Positions 11,213 to 22,493 of a DNA stretch of 64,000 nucleotides are shown in pieces. This DNA is from Acanthacorydalis orientalis (Eukaryota; Arthropoda; Insecta; Megaloptera; Corydalidae). The stretch's first letter is position 1; each line of letters opens with the position of its first letter. The position numbers were made by a program, and so were the translations under genes. The notes below the pieces were generated by a model. The model made no database searches. It saw nothing but the letters and a program-made list of their open reading frames with translations, and had not been told where the DNA came from. Location of the stretch: the NCBI GenBank assembly GCA_034766995.1, contig CM068318.1, positions 34,767,956-34,831,955 of the forward strand. The letters are read 5' to 3'.

Positions 11213-12148
11213 CACATTAAATAGTACATTTCACATTTGATTGAGATTTGGATACATATAAAAAAATGAAAATTTTCATACTCGGACTCTTTTACTATGT
11301 ACTATTTATGCAAAACAAATTTTCCGACTACGGTCATTAACGTGCTAGTTAGCTTCGCCATTTAACATCATCTAACAGGAATAAAAAAATGATGACTTGA
11401 AATTTTGTATCGAAACATTAATCGTTTCTAGGTCACACGTTTTAGTACAAGTTTGTAATTTTTGATTAACAACGAAAACTATTATAGTTTAAAAAAATAT
11501 CTACAAAATAAGTATTCATTTTTTCACTACTCTAAGTGTTATTGATATTCTTATTATTTATAAATAAATTAAATATAAATAAGTTTTATATATGAAGTAT
11601 TACATATTTTTAACAAAATATTAAAAGCAACAAATCGTCATGAATTCAATTTAAAATCATTAAAAATTGGAATATATAAAAAATTAAATGCGAAAGGGTT
11701 GTAAAAAATAAACAAGTCATTATTCATGAACGTATGTTTTAAAATTATTGATTAGTATTTTTAATTTCTATTTTCCAGAATACACTCAAAACTAAGTAAA
11801 TATGACAAAAAGTTAAAATATAAAAGAATATATCTAAATTATATAATGAGTCGAGTGAAGTTTTAAAAAGTAATCAGAAACTAAATAGAAATAGGATACT
11901 GTGTATACAGCAAACAAGACATCAGTGCTCTTCAAATAAAGCTATCAATCATAATATACGGTTGATTTAAAAATTAAAATATTTACTATGAACATAAAAA
12001 GCTTCTAACAGAAAACTGATACGAAAATGTATAAAACGTAACAAAAGAAAATAATAAAATCAAAGTACACGATTGTATAGAATTTTGTATAAATATTAAT
12101 ATCTTTGTGCAATAATGTTTCTAGAGAAATAAACAAATTTATTATTCT

Positions 12149-12150
<2 letters not shown>
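11213..12150. other. AT-rich sequence, nothing recognised
   Basis: No supportable gene or element on either strand. Confidence 0.45.
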
Positions 12151-12233
<83 letters not shown>

Positions 12234-12304
12234 TTATATATATATATATACATTTATATATATATATATATATATACATTTATATATATATATATATATA
12301 TATA
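12151..12304. repeat. Long (TA)n array with CATTTA interruptions
   Basis: About 154 bp of TA, broken three times by CATTTA. The end overlaps the left 8-bp duplication of the hAT element. Confidence 0.95.
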
Positions 12305-12308
12305 TAAA

Positions 12309-13294
12309 CAGTGGTGGATTAAGGGAAGGTCAGTCTGGGCAGTCGCCCTGGGCACCGTAAGTGAGGGGCTTCGCTGAAGATCTCAAAATAACAAGCAAAC
12401 TTAAAATATCATATAAAATATGTGAAGATATTTTCGGTGAATTTTTATAATAAAGATCCATTTCATGAATTTCAGTTTTGATGTTCAGACATTAAGTAAA
12501 TACCCAAAGTTTCAACTAGAACAAATTTCCTTTATATGGAACAGGACACAATTTCAGTGGCGGGTCAAGCGTGTCGGATCTGGTGGCTCTCAGGAGCCTC
12601 TAGCTCGGGGAAAAAAATTAATCATTACATAAAGAACAAAGATTACACTTCAACGTCTTAGCTGATAATAAATTTGCGTGAAAAATGAAAAGTGATATTG
12701 ATATTATGCATTTTGATGATGAATTCGAACAATTCCTCCTCTTTATGTGTAAAGATAAAAACAAATTCAATACTGCCACAAAAATATTCCAGGCGGAGAA
12801 CAAAATCTCCTTAACATTTCCTAATGTTGAAATTATTTAACATTTTTTTTTACTATTCAAATGCATGGGGAGAAAGATCGTTCTCAATATAGAAAATAGT
12901 GAAAAAATATTTTCTAAATAAGATGTCAGAGGAAAGGCTAAACAGTATGTCGCTTTTGTATACAGAACAACAAATGTTAAATAATATCGATAGTTGATTT
13001 TTGATTTTTGTTGCTCAACAAAAATTAATTTAATATTTCTTCACTCCAAATGAAATGCACGGTTTCAGTTAGTTTTACAGAGTTGAATGTTTGTTTCTTT
13101 ATTTTTCTGAAAAATAATTAAGAATATTTTATTTCAATGTAATTTATATATTTATAGAATAAAGTTATAGATATAAAGAAAAATGTTATAAAATATATTT
13201 TTACACAAAACCGTTCTTTTGGGTCGTCAGATAAATTTTGAAGGTCCAATAAATTTTACCACCAGGGGTACCCAACTGGGTTTATTCTCCCCTG
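12309..13294 (+). mobile_element. hAT transposon relic with 8-bp target duplication
   Basis: A 986-bp element whose ends are imperfect inverted repeats: CAGTGGTGGATTAAGG at the left and CAGGGGAGAATAAACC as reverse complement at the right. It is flanked by TATATAAA (12301-12308) and CATATAAA (13295-13302), a 7/8 match, as expected for the 8-bp duplications of hAT elements. Between about 12800 and 13030 three frames together spell the C-terminal dimerisation region typical of hAT transposases: LTFPNVE, then WGERSFSI, KIVKKYFLNKMSEERLN and LLYTEQQMLNN. The N-terminal BED finger and most of the RNase-H-like core are absent, so it is a deletion derivative. A second hAT-like terminus (CAGTGGCGGGTCAAG) lies inside at 12569. 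Confidence 0.85.
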
Positions 13295-13627
13295 CATATA
13301 AACATGTGTATGTGTGTGTGTATTTAAATGACAAATTGTGTATAAATGACAAATTATAGACAATATTATTTATTGCTTTTTTTCCTGTGCGATACTTGAT
13401 ATTTGGCTAAGATAATAAGTATACTTTTTGAAAAAGGTTTACTTTTCATCAATATTTAAATAAAGGTCATTTTTCAAAAAATCTACACTATTACTATTAT
13501 TAAAATAACTATTATTATTATAAAAATAACACTAATAAATCATGTATAGAAATGAGTAATCTACAAATATAGTCATAGTTAGGATGTAGGTTCATTCTAA
13601 TTCCAAATGGAGTTTAAAAGGAAACTT

Positions 13628-13629
<2 letters not shown>

Positions 13630-13673
<44 letters not shown>

Positions 13674-13688
13674 ATAAATAAATCTATC

Positions 13689-13769
<81 letters not shown>
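13630..13769. repeat. Two adjacent (TA)n arrays
   Basis: TA arrays at about 13630-13670 and 13693-13769 separated by 22 bp. Confidence 0.95.
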
Positions 13770-13772
<3 letters not shown>

Positions 13773-14115
13773 CTGCTATTTTAAAGCTGATTGCAATTTA
13801 CATACGACATATTTCTCAAAAACATGTACTATATGAAAAAAAATAATGGATATGTATAATGTAAAGATTTTTAAAATTTATAATAATTTTCATACACTAT
13901 ACAACTCTATGATTATGTATATACAAGATATGTACGAGGTTTGACTATTTAATTCCCGGATTGACGCTGTAGCACTGGAGTCACGTGAAATTAAGCCAAA
14001 AGTAAAACAGTGTATAATAGTTCACAGTTTTATCAATAGAGGGTAGTCAAGCGGAGATCGAACAGCTCTTAGTTTCTGCGCAGGAAGCTAATAAGTACGT
14101 TGTATTTTTGTCACA

Positions 14116-14116
14116 T

Positions 14117-14209
<93 letters not shown>
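14116..14209. repeat. (CA)n-(TA)n compound microsatellite inside a mariner
   Basis: About 16 bp of CA followed by about 75 bp of TA, within the 5' part of the mariner at 13935-16186. Confidence 0.95.
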
Positions 14210-14213
<4 letters not shown>

Positions 14214-14658
14214 GTTATGAAGTAATGAGAAAATATTAAATTATGCTGTAAATTAGAAAAAACTGCAGCAGAAACATATGAAAATTGCAAAAATATGTAC
14301 GTTGATAAATCCTTGAGTTATAATAGTTTATTTGAAAGAATTTAAACGTTTCAAATATGAACGTGAGGATGTTCAAAATGACTAGAATACGTCTTCCTTT
14401 GATGTCTCAAAATGCAGATTCGATCGCAAAAGTTAGTGAAATTGTAGTAAAAGATTGCCGAATAAACCTCTGAATGATGGTAGATGAGTTTAACATGAAT
14501 AAGGAGACAATTCAACAAATTTTACATGAAAATTTGGAAAAGAGGAAGATCTGTGTAATGTTCGTCTCTCACTATCTTACTGATGAGCAAAAACAGAGAA
14601 GAGTTGTATCTTACACAAACTGCGTTCAGACTTATTGCGGCAATGCAAATGTTCTTAA

Positions 14659-15546
14659 CAGGTTGAACGCCACGTCGATCACTGGTGATCAGAGTAGACC
14701 TTCTAGTCACACATCGTCGGTCACCGGTGACTGACAATATAAAATTTAATAAATAATAATCCAATATCATAAATTATTATTACAGTATTTTATAACTTCA
14801 GATACCTTTTCATCTTTTTCTTGCAGTCGGTGAGACGATTTTTATGGTTTATTTATAATAGTGCTGCTCGTAATTTCTTCATCCTGGTAATCCGTAAGAT
14901 GAAGGTACAATTTCTTTCAAAATTCCGTAATGGATATATTTTTTGGTCACGTTTTTTTAAAAAATATTTGTATTGAGAAGTGTTTAGTAAAAGCTCAAAA
15001 GTTAGCTTTTTATACCACTACATCGACTTACATAGCGGATTATGGTACGCATTCATCTGATCAGATATATCGACTGCTGCTTTGCCCACATTATAATCCA
15101 CTATTATCTTTCGTTTCAAGAAATAATTTGTCCTGTTTTAAACAGTCACCATCTTTGCTATATTTTGTTAAGAGTAGTAAGATATCTCTCTATTTTAGAA
15201 TAATTATTCCTTTTTGATTTTCTTTTGCTATAATCTCGCCTCGTTTCAATTTCTTTGGTAAAACTTCTTGAGGATTACCCTGACTATTCGAACGTAAAGT
15301 AATAACTAAATGAGTGTTATTTTCCAGTAATTTATTTGCTAAGTATAAACTAGTGTACTAGTTGCCAGTGTACAGAATGCGTCCCTTATTTAATAAATCT
15401 TTACAAAGAGATATTGTCATATTGGTTGGTGTTGTATTCTGTATTTCAAGAATTTTTTCAACATATACATTATCCTATCACTCAAGTTGACGGTATCGGT
15501 CGACATAAACGGAAAGGTAAACAAAGTGAGCTTGGCACTTAACGTG
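14659..15546 (-). mobile_element. PiggyBac-like element inserted at TTAA in a mariner
   Basis: Flanked by TTAA on both sides (14655-14658 and 15547-15550). Terminal inverted repeats are CAGGTTGAACGCCACG at the left and CACGTTAAGTGCCAAG as reverse complement at the right. Just inside the left end are palindromic blocks, GATCACTGGTGATC and GTCACCGGTGAC. On the minus strand, about 15170-15420 encodes a piggyBac transposase fragment: DLLNKGRILYTGN, a stop, YTS, LANKLLENNTHLVITLRSN and KKLKRGEIIAKEN. The usual DN.YTS motif reads GN-stop-YTS, so a catalytic Asp is lost. At 888 bp it is far shorter than an autonomous copy. The host mariner frame resumes directly after the right TTAA. Confidence 0.88.
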
Positions 15547-16186
15547 TTAACTGCATTGTCACTGGTGATCAGACATGAATGTTTTAGTACGATTCTGAGA
15601 AGAAACGCCAGAGCATGCCAGTGGATTGGAAAATCATCACCAAGACCCAAAAAGTTTCGTTTACAGAAATCCAAAATCAAAATCATGCTGATTACCTTTT
15701 TCATAAACAGGGTATGATCTTTAAGCTAATAATTCATTCAATGTTGAAATGATGAAAAAATTATTACAACTCAGTTCTCAAGTGCGACCGCAATTTCGAG
15801 AAAAGAGCAGTTTGTTCTTGTTGCATGTGAATGTACATGCCCATTCTGCACTGATTGAGATGTCATTTCTCATCAAATACGGTATTGTTGAAATCAATCA
15901 CCCACCCACGCCCTATTCCCTGATTTGGCATCAGTAGACTTTTTTCTCTTTCCTAAAGTAAAAACTATTCCTAAAGAAAAAAGATTTCAGGACATAGAAG
16001 ATATTAAGGTAAATGTAACCGCCGAATTGAAAGCAGTCATCAGGACATCTTTGAAGACAATTTTAAAAGCTTTTAGAACGTTACAATAAATGGAGATTAT
16101 TTTTAGTAAATATCAAACAGTTTTCGTGTTACTTAAACTGTGTTTCTTTTTATTGTGACAAACCGGGAACTAAACTGAAAAATCTC

Positions 16187-16924
16187 TATAATATATTCAA
16201 AAAGGAATTTTCACTCTTTACCTACCTTATAATTATCTCATAATCAAAGTTTATAATAATTAGCCATTGAATATTTTCTTAATGGCTTATATGTCAAGGT
16301 ATAAAAAATTAAAATTTTAGATTTCTTAATAAAAGAAAGATTTTTCTGTAACTTAATGTATATAAGATATATTTGTATCTTAAATGGAAGCCATTGTTAC
16401 AATGTTAAATATTAATAAAATATTAATTATTGAAAATTTTAAATCAGAAAAAAATGTTTCATATGGGAGTGAAAAATTGATCGTGAAACTAAATTCATCC
16501 ACAATACTAGAAATACGAGTACACTGATTAAAAGTTTTTGTATTTTTAGATTTTTGAAAAAAAATGCAGATAGTTTCAGAAAAAATAAAAGCCTGTTATG
16601 AAAATAGTAGGAAGATTATTAGAATTTTATCTTGTTATAGAGAAAGCTCAACTTTAGAGTTTTTATTCGTTTGTTATGAAAATACTGTGTTTTTGGAATT
16701 TATTTTATTTTTATAAAGTTTAATAAGGAATTTCGCCATAACACTTAAAATTCCGAAGCTAATGTGACCTTTTCACTATTGTTATTATCTGTTTATATAT
16801 GTGCGTGTGAAGATGGGCGTGTATATGTTAATTATTATCTATGTTTGACATTTATCAGTACAAATTTTGTTTCGGTTAATAAATGTTAATAATTCATTAT
16901 GATTATGTAGCCATACGACTAAAT
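16187..16924. other. AT-rich sequence, nothing recognised
   Basis: No supportable gene or element. Confidence 0.45.
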
Positions 16925-17300
16925 AACAGGGTGCAACAGTTAGGGGATGGATAACGCGATGACTGTTAGGAGCGACATCGTTAAAAATGAAAATTCACTA
17001 GGCGTTGTTCGACGCTTTCGCATGCTCCGCACACGTACACTTCTTCCCGTCTCGCGAATCGAACCGGTCGTCCGCAGCAGCCAGCCGCCAGATATCTCGC
17101 CGAGCTTTCTGTCACGTCTGCGCGGCAATCGTTATATTCCGTCGAGTTTCGTGAGTGTCCGCTATGCGTACACGGTGGTACTATGTCATCCCAGTTCCAG
17201 CCCCTCTCGTTGTGCCGTTCCCTTCTGCCGTGCCGTCGCCTACACGTTTAAACGGAGTTTTACGCAAACATCGAGTCGTTTTATTACCCCATAATAAGCA
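16925..17300. promoter_or_regulatory. GC-rich island, candidate promoter or first exon
   Basis: Roughly 370 bp with much higher GC and CpG than the flanks. On the plus strand a donor-like GTGAGT lies at 17151. Open frames exist on both strands (a 115-codon plus frame from 16947, a 62-codon minus frame), which is expected in GC-rich DNA. Neither resembles a known protein. I take it as a possible noncoding first exon or promoter; direction is uncertain. Confidence 0.28.
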
Positions 17301-17520
17301 CGTTTGCGAAGATTTATATCCGATTTTAAACATTTTGTTGTATATTGATGGGTATTTGTCTTCAGCTATTGATATTTTACATTTATGTTCCGGTGCGGTG
17401 ATTTTCATTATATTTAATATTTGTGACGGTGTTGCGAAGGTGAACGTTTTCAGACAAATGTTCGACAATCATTAAATATAGATGATGTTTATATATTACG
17501 AAATTTACAATACATAATTC

Positions 17521-17522
<2 letters not shown>

Positions 17523-17609
<87 letters not shown>

Positions 17610-17622
17610 TATAAATATATAA

Positions 17623-17684
<62 letters not shown>
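17523..17684. repeat. Long (TA)n array with AATA interruptions
   Basis: About 160 bp of TA with four AATATATA variants in the middle. Confidence 0.95.
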
Positions 17685-17687
<3 letters not shown>

Positions 17688-17727
17688 GTTAGAAAAATAA
17701 TTGCGGTATATGACCTTCAAATTCATA
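17685..17727 (-). mobile_element. Hsmar1-like mariner terminus, remnant
   Basis: The text GTTAGAAAAATAATTGCGG followed by TATGACCTTCAAATT matches the 3' end of the deleted mariner at 45803-46376 (TTAAGTTGGTCTAAAAATAA end with TATGACCTTCAAATT). The rest of that element is missing; a LINE tail starts immediately after. Confidence 0.6.
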
Positions 17728-19785
17728 TACAGTTAGTTAGTTATTGAGGTGTTAAGGTGCTTCGACAGCTAAAGTCATTAGCGCCCGAACACAAATATAA
17801 TTAAAAATTATACCCCGTTTGTGCACTTGCATTCGAATCACCTCTTAATTCGAACGCTTAAATATGAATGCCAAACGCTTAAAAGTATTCCTTTAAAACA
17901 ATAATTCTCTCAGTGAGAGATAAAAAACCCATATAAAGGAACTAAACGTGTAAAATACCTTTTTGATTGGTTAATAAGTATAAATATATTAAAAAGAGAC
18001 GAAACTCTTGAGGACAATAAATACATTTAAAATACTGTGATCTGATATTAGGATTCATAGGGTTTTTCGTGAAGAACGCGTTAAAATAACGCTGAGGGAT
18101 TCACATGTAAGACGACACAACATGTTAAAATATCGAGATTGGGAACACTAAATCATGCTATAAAGTCTAATTTCCTTTGTGAAAGTCAATATGCGATTTA
18201 AGAGGTCATTGTTGTCTCCTAGAATTATGAAGATGTCCATTGATAAACCTAGACGATTTCTAATCTTCGCATAATGATCGCAATGCGTTAAAAGGTGCGA
18301 CACCGTCATAATAGTTGACGCACATGTCACACATCGGTTGATCTTCTTTTCTCAAGGTAAAGGAGAGTCAGTCTGATGTACCCCAAACGAAGCCTAGTGA
18401 AAACGACTTGTTCTCGTCGATTCGGACATCTTCCAGACACGAACCGAGTCTTGGAGCCTTTGTAACTTGTTAGCGGTTACTGCCACCTAATCCCACTGCC
18501 ACGCGTCGATGACATGATGCTTGAAATACTGTTTTAAGTCGTTGAGTTGAACAGCCGGAACTTCCACGAGAGCAAGACTAGATACGTGACGGACCGCTGC
18601 ATCGGCTCTCTCGTTGCCTATCACGCTAGTGTGGCCGGGCACCCAACAAAAAATGATAGATTTACCGCGTGAGACGATATTAGTCAAGCTCTTGTGTATC
18701 TCTTGAACGAGATTTTCCATCCGATACATACTGCGGATGGCAGAAAGTGCAGCTTGTGCATCAGAACAGATGAGGTACCTCGAGTAGACGAAGTGGCGAA
18801 AAGCAGAGCTCGAGAGATGGCGAAGAGTTCCGCTGTAAGCACGCTCGTTATTGGCGATAGTCGCCACTCGTGTATCTCATCATCTCATACAAAAGAACAT
18901 CCCACTGCGTCTCCAGATCGGGAGCCATCAGTGAAAATGTGCTTGTATCCGAGATACATAGAATACAATTTCAAGAAGCGTCGCTGATACACCCCGGGAC
19001 TGGTGTCTGACTTGTGAAGAAGTGTCAGATCGCCACGATAAATGGTCTGAGGAACTATCTACGGTGATGGTGACAAGGAATGTTTAAAATCTGAAACTCT
19101 CGGGATAACAAGTCTCATTTCGGAAATGATATCTTTTGCTCGGAGGCAAAGAGACTTTGTTAGTCGAACTCGAAATTGGTACGAATGTCTTTGGGGGTAA
19201 TCGAAGACGGCACTATGGCTAATATGCTGACGCCTACTCCTCATACCAGCAACGTAGCTCAAGATGAGTTGCTGACGGTGGACGCTGAGCGGCGATTCAC
19301 CATCTTCAGCACAAATGATTGGGATTGTGCTGGTGTGGAACGGACCAGTAGCCAGACAGATCTCTGTGTGATGCACGTTGTCAAACTTGGAAATATACGA
19401 ATACCAGGCAGAGATAATCAAGTTTGGATCTAAATAAAAACCTGTATAGAGTGAGAAGGACAATGCGTTTTGTTCCCCATTTAGTGCTGAAAAGCACTTT
19501 GATAATACTTAAAACCTTCTTGAACCTGACCTTCAAATCGGCAAGATGCGGTTTCCATGTCAATTTGTGGTCGAACGTTAATCCTAGGAAACAGACTATT
19601 TCCGTGAAATCAAGTAGAGTGCCCACAAGGAATAGACTGCGAAACTTGTGAAAATGCACACAGATGGTCTTTTATGTGCTGAACTTGAATCCGTTCTCTA
19701 TCGTCCAAGAGAGAAAACGGTTGACGGAGAGCTGCTTTCTGATATAATGAGAAATCAAAGATATGCCCCAGAATACATTCAAAGA
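17728..19785 (-). mobile_element. LINE (non-LTR retrotransposon) 3' fragment with RNase H
   Basis: A minus-strand LINE of about 2 kb, 5'-truncated. From its 5' side it encodes the end of the reverse transcriptase (about 19381-19700, FLGLTFDHKLTWKPHLADLK and LLTLYRFLFRSKLDY). An RNase H domain follows (about 18487-18870), containing SDAQAALSAI, FCWVPGHTSVIGNERAD and a C-terminal W. The last coding segment (about 18150-18330) has a zinc-knuckle-like CVTC....HLLTHC pattern. RNase H points to the I/R1/LOA side of non-LTR elements rather than RTE or CR1. The 3' end, near 17728, reads TAACTAACTAACTG, a short tandem tail instead of poly(A). Frameshifts and stops make it inactive. Confidence 0.85.
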
Positions 19786-20076
19786 GGTATATTTTAATGA
19801 TAACTAAATATTTAAATCAATTTTGAGAATACAAACAATTGGAGTATTTGATTAAAAAAAGCAAAATGACTAAAATTAAACTAAAGAATACTATTTCATT
19901 TTTGTACATATTAAATCGAACAGTTAAATACTTTTCTTTGTTATTTTTTTCAGATTTGTGTCATTTGTTATTTTAATTAGTAAAGAAATCGTATAAATTT
20001 CCAATTGGAAAACTACACTCTAATAGATGATAAAGTATTGTACATTTCATGTGTATAATATAGAATGTTATAAATA

Positions 20077-20079
<3 letters not shown>
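19786..20079. other. AT-rich sequence, nothing recognised
   Basis: No supportable gene or element. Confidence 0.45.
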
Positions 20080-20116
<37 letters not shown>

Positions 20117-20119
20117 ACA

Positions 20120-20207
<88 letters not shown>

Positions 20208-20209
20208 CA

Positions 20210-20256
<47 letters not shown>

Positions 20257-20265
20257 ATATATATA
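20080..20265. repeat. Long (TA)n array with CA/GTA interruptions
   Basis: About 185 bp of interrupted TA. Confidence 0.95.
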
Positions 20266-20929
20266 AATTGAGAAACATTAATGACGTAATAACTTTCAGT
20301 TAGAGTCACAAAAACTTAATAGGATATTGAAGTAAATATCATTGCAAAGCTGTCAATTCTTGATTACAAAAAATGTTTTTTTTTCGTGAAACTTTTGTCA
20401 ATCGTTATGAAGTAGGTGTAAGACGGTCATAGTAAACATTTAACATTTTAGGTAGATATGAGTTCGAAACTGAGCTTGTCGGATATGTCAATTTTTATTA
20501 AAAAATCAATTGTTTTAAAATTAAGAAATAGTTTATAAAAGCACACATATTAAAAACGTATATTTAAAAAAAAGAAACAGTTCTGGATATTTTTATTTAG
20601 TTTGGTAATTTGTATTATGGTATAAAGTTAATGTGAATGTGAGATGAATATATAACGAATTCAATTTTATTTTATTCTCGCTAGTATAGTTGACGTTTTT
20701 ATTTTATTTTAAATTTTAATTAAAAAATTATTTATTTAAAAAATAATTTCATTAAATAAATAAATATAAAATAGGTTGTTATGAAAAAATAATTAAAATA
20801 CTCAAATATATTCTTATTTGAATTATTTTAAAATAAGATTGAGAAAAGTCTAAAAATGAAACATGTTAAATATGCATTACTTGACAGATTGCAATAGATC
20901 CTAGAAACAACCACTAAGGTTACCCACAA
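20266..20929. other. AT-rich sequence, nothing recognised
   Basis: No supportable gene or element. Confidence 0.45.
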
Positions 20930-21895
20930 AGCAACCGCAAAGTAAAGCAACAGAAACTGCTCGTAAACTAAAAGATGCTTTTCTTATGAGTACTATTAAG
21001 GACAGTACAGTGCAATGGTGGTTCCAGAGATTTCGTACTGGGGACAAGAGCCTTAAAGGTGAAGAAGGTCGCGGGTGTCCTTCAGTTCATAACGACCAAC
21101 TGAAGTTAAATTAAAACCATCCAGAACAATTCGAGCTCTTGCACAAAAGTTAGGCGTTAGTCCTTCAACAGTTCCAGACAACTTAAAACAGCTACGAAAA
21201 TCAAAAAAAGCTTGACAAATAAAAACCACACGCACTGAACGAAAAGCAAAAAAATCGCTGTTTAGAAATTTATTCCACGCTTCTTTTACGCAACATAAAC
21301 GATTGATTTCTCGATCGTATTGCAACGTGTGACAAAAAGTGGATCCTTTACGACAACAAAAAGCGGTCTGCACAATGGTTGGACAAATATGAAGCCTCAA
21401 AGAATTTCGCAAAACCGAAATTACACCAAAAGAAAATTATGTTGACTGTTTGGTGGTCTGCGCTCTGTAAAATCCACTACAATTTTTTGAATTCTGACGA
21501 AATCATTACAGCTGAGAGTTATTGTCAAGAAATCAACGAAATGCACCAAAAACTGCGACATCTGGTTCCCGTACTGGTCATTCGAAAAGGTCCAATCCTA
21601 TACTGTAGGATAATGCACGACCACACGTTGCATGATTGACCCTCCAAAAATTAAATGAATAGGATTATGAAACATTACCTCATCCACCGTACTCACCAAA
21701 CATCTCGCCAACAGATTATCTCTTGTTTAAGCATTTCGAAAACTTTTTACAAGGTAAGGTCTTCAGTAACTAAGGTGCTGCCAAAGTGTATTTCGAGATT
21801 TTATCAACTCCGGAATTTTACACCACCGTAATAAAAAAAACTTGTAATTAATTGACAAAAATGTGTCGATTCCAATGGTGTTTATTTTGATTAAT
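20930..21895 (+). mobile_element. Hsmar1-like (cecropia group) mariner relic, ends lost
   Basis: Plus-strand fragments read as an Hsmar1-like transposase. The N-terminal HTH is near 20945 (ATETARKLKDAF, then TVQWWFQRFRTGD). The first Asp lies within ATCDKKWILYDN near 21325. KPKLHQKKIMLTVWW follows. The second Asp is DNARPHVA near 21615, preceded by a stop. The third Asp is PTDYLLFKH near 21715. The C-terminus, with TGINK-like and CV..NGVYFD-like text, is near 21885. All three catalytic Asp codons survive, but there are several frameshifts, and neither TTAGGTTGG-type end is present. It is related to 24325-24966, 36780-37353, 40170-41443, 45803-46376 and 58558-59115. Confidence 0.85.
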
Positions 21896-22493
21896 AAAGT
21901 TAATAAATAAAAGAATATTAAAAATAATAATAAGAATAAAAAAATGAATAAAAAAAGAAATGTTTTGATAATGTAAGATAATATATACAAATGTGTTAGT
22001 AATTGCAAAATAAAAATGATTTTCAGAATATTCGAAATGTATGATAAATTTATCTAGAATTTATTGCAATCATCAACGACAAGCACTGCGTTTATGTTAT
22101 GATTTCAATGTCAACAATGGAACGTATAAATTAAGAATAATAGGCGAATTAAAAACGAATGAACGTGAAAGGTTAAAGATAAATGTGTTTATTATAAACA
22201 TAGAAATATATAGTTAGCAAACGACTGTCGTGTTATTAATCAGTAGTATTTAGTATGTGATAGAATCGATCCAACTATGTGGTTTTGATATAGACATAAA
22301 AACATAAACTGATAATTTTACTCTAAAATTTTTTAAACGGAATATTAAAAGAAATTCAAATATTTTTTCCTATAGATCTATCGACTTTAAATATAAACAA
22401 TTAGAACAAAGTAGTAATACAAAATGTAATGTTTATGAATAATTAACTATCGTTATCAGAAGTTTGTTGACAGTTTTATTCGATATATACATA
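21896..22493. other. AT-rich sequence, nothing recognised
   Basis: No supportable gene or element. Confidence 0.45.

Larger units (their letters stand above)
13935..16186 (+). mobile_element. Mariner relic carrying a nested piggyBac-like insertion
   Basis: The left end is CGAGGTTTGACTATTTAATT after TA. The right end, reverse complemented, is GAGATTTTTCAGTTTAGTTC. Both are followed by CCCGG. The coding parts are in several frames: an N-terminus near 14245 (CVKLEKTAAETYE), then NMNKETIQQILHENLEKRK and LTDEQKQRR. The sequence is interrupted at 14655 by TTAA and resumes at 15547 with CIVTGDQT (first catalytic Asp), SSPRPKKFRLQKSKIK, VRPQFREK, GIVEINHPP and FQDIEDIK. Removing the piggyBac insertion and an internal TA array leaves about 1.27 kb, the normal mariner length. 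Multiple stops and frameshifts make it dead. Confidence 0.9.

Noticed and set aside
12569..12620. A second complete hAT element nested at the internal CAGTGGCGG
   Set aside because: Only one terminus-like sequence was found, with no matching right end or 8-bp duplication, so it is noted as a fragment only.
16947..17294. 115-codon plus-strand ORF in the GC-rich island
   Set aside because: Open frames exist on both strands, as expected at high GC. There is no recognisable domain, so I kept only the island.
18694..19651. Plus-strand ORFs of 75-97 codons
   Set aside because: Antisense to the reverse transcriptase and RNase H of the minus-strand LINE.
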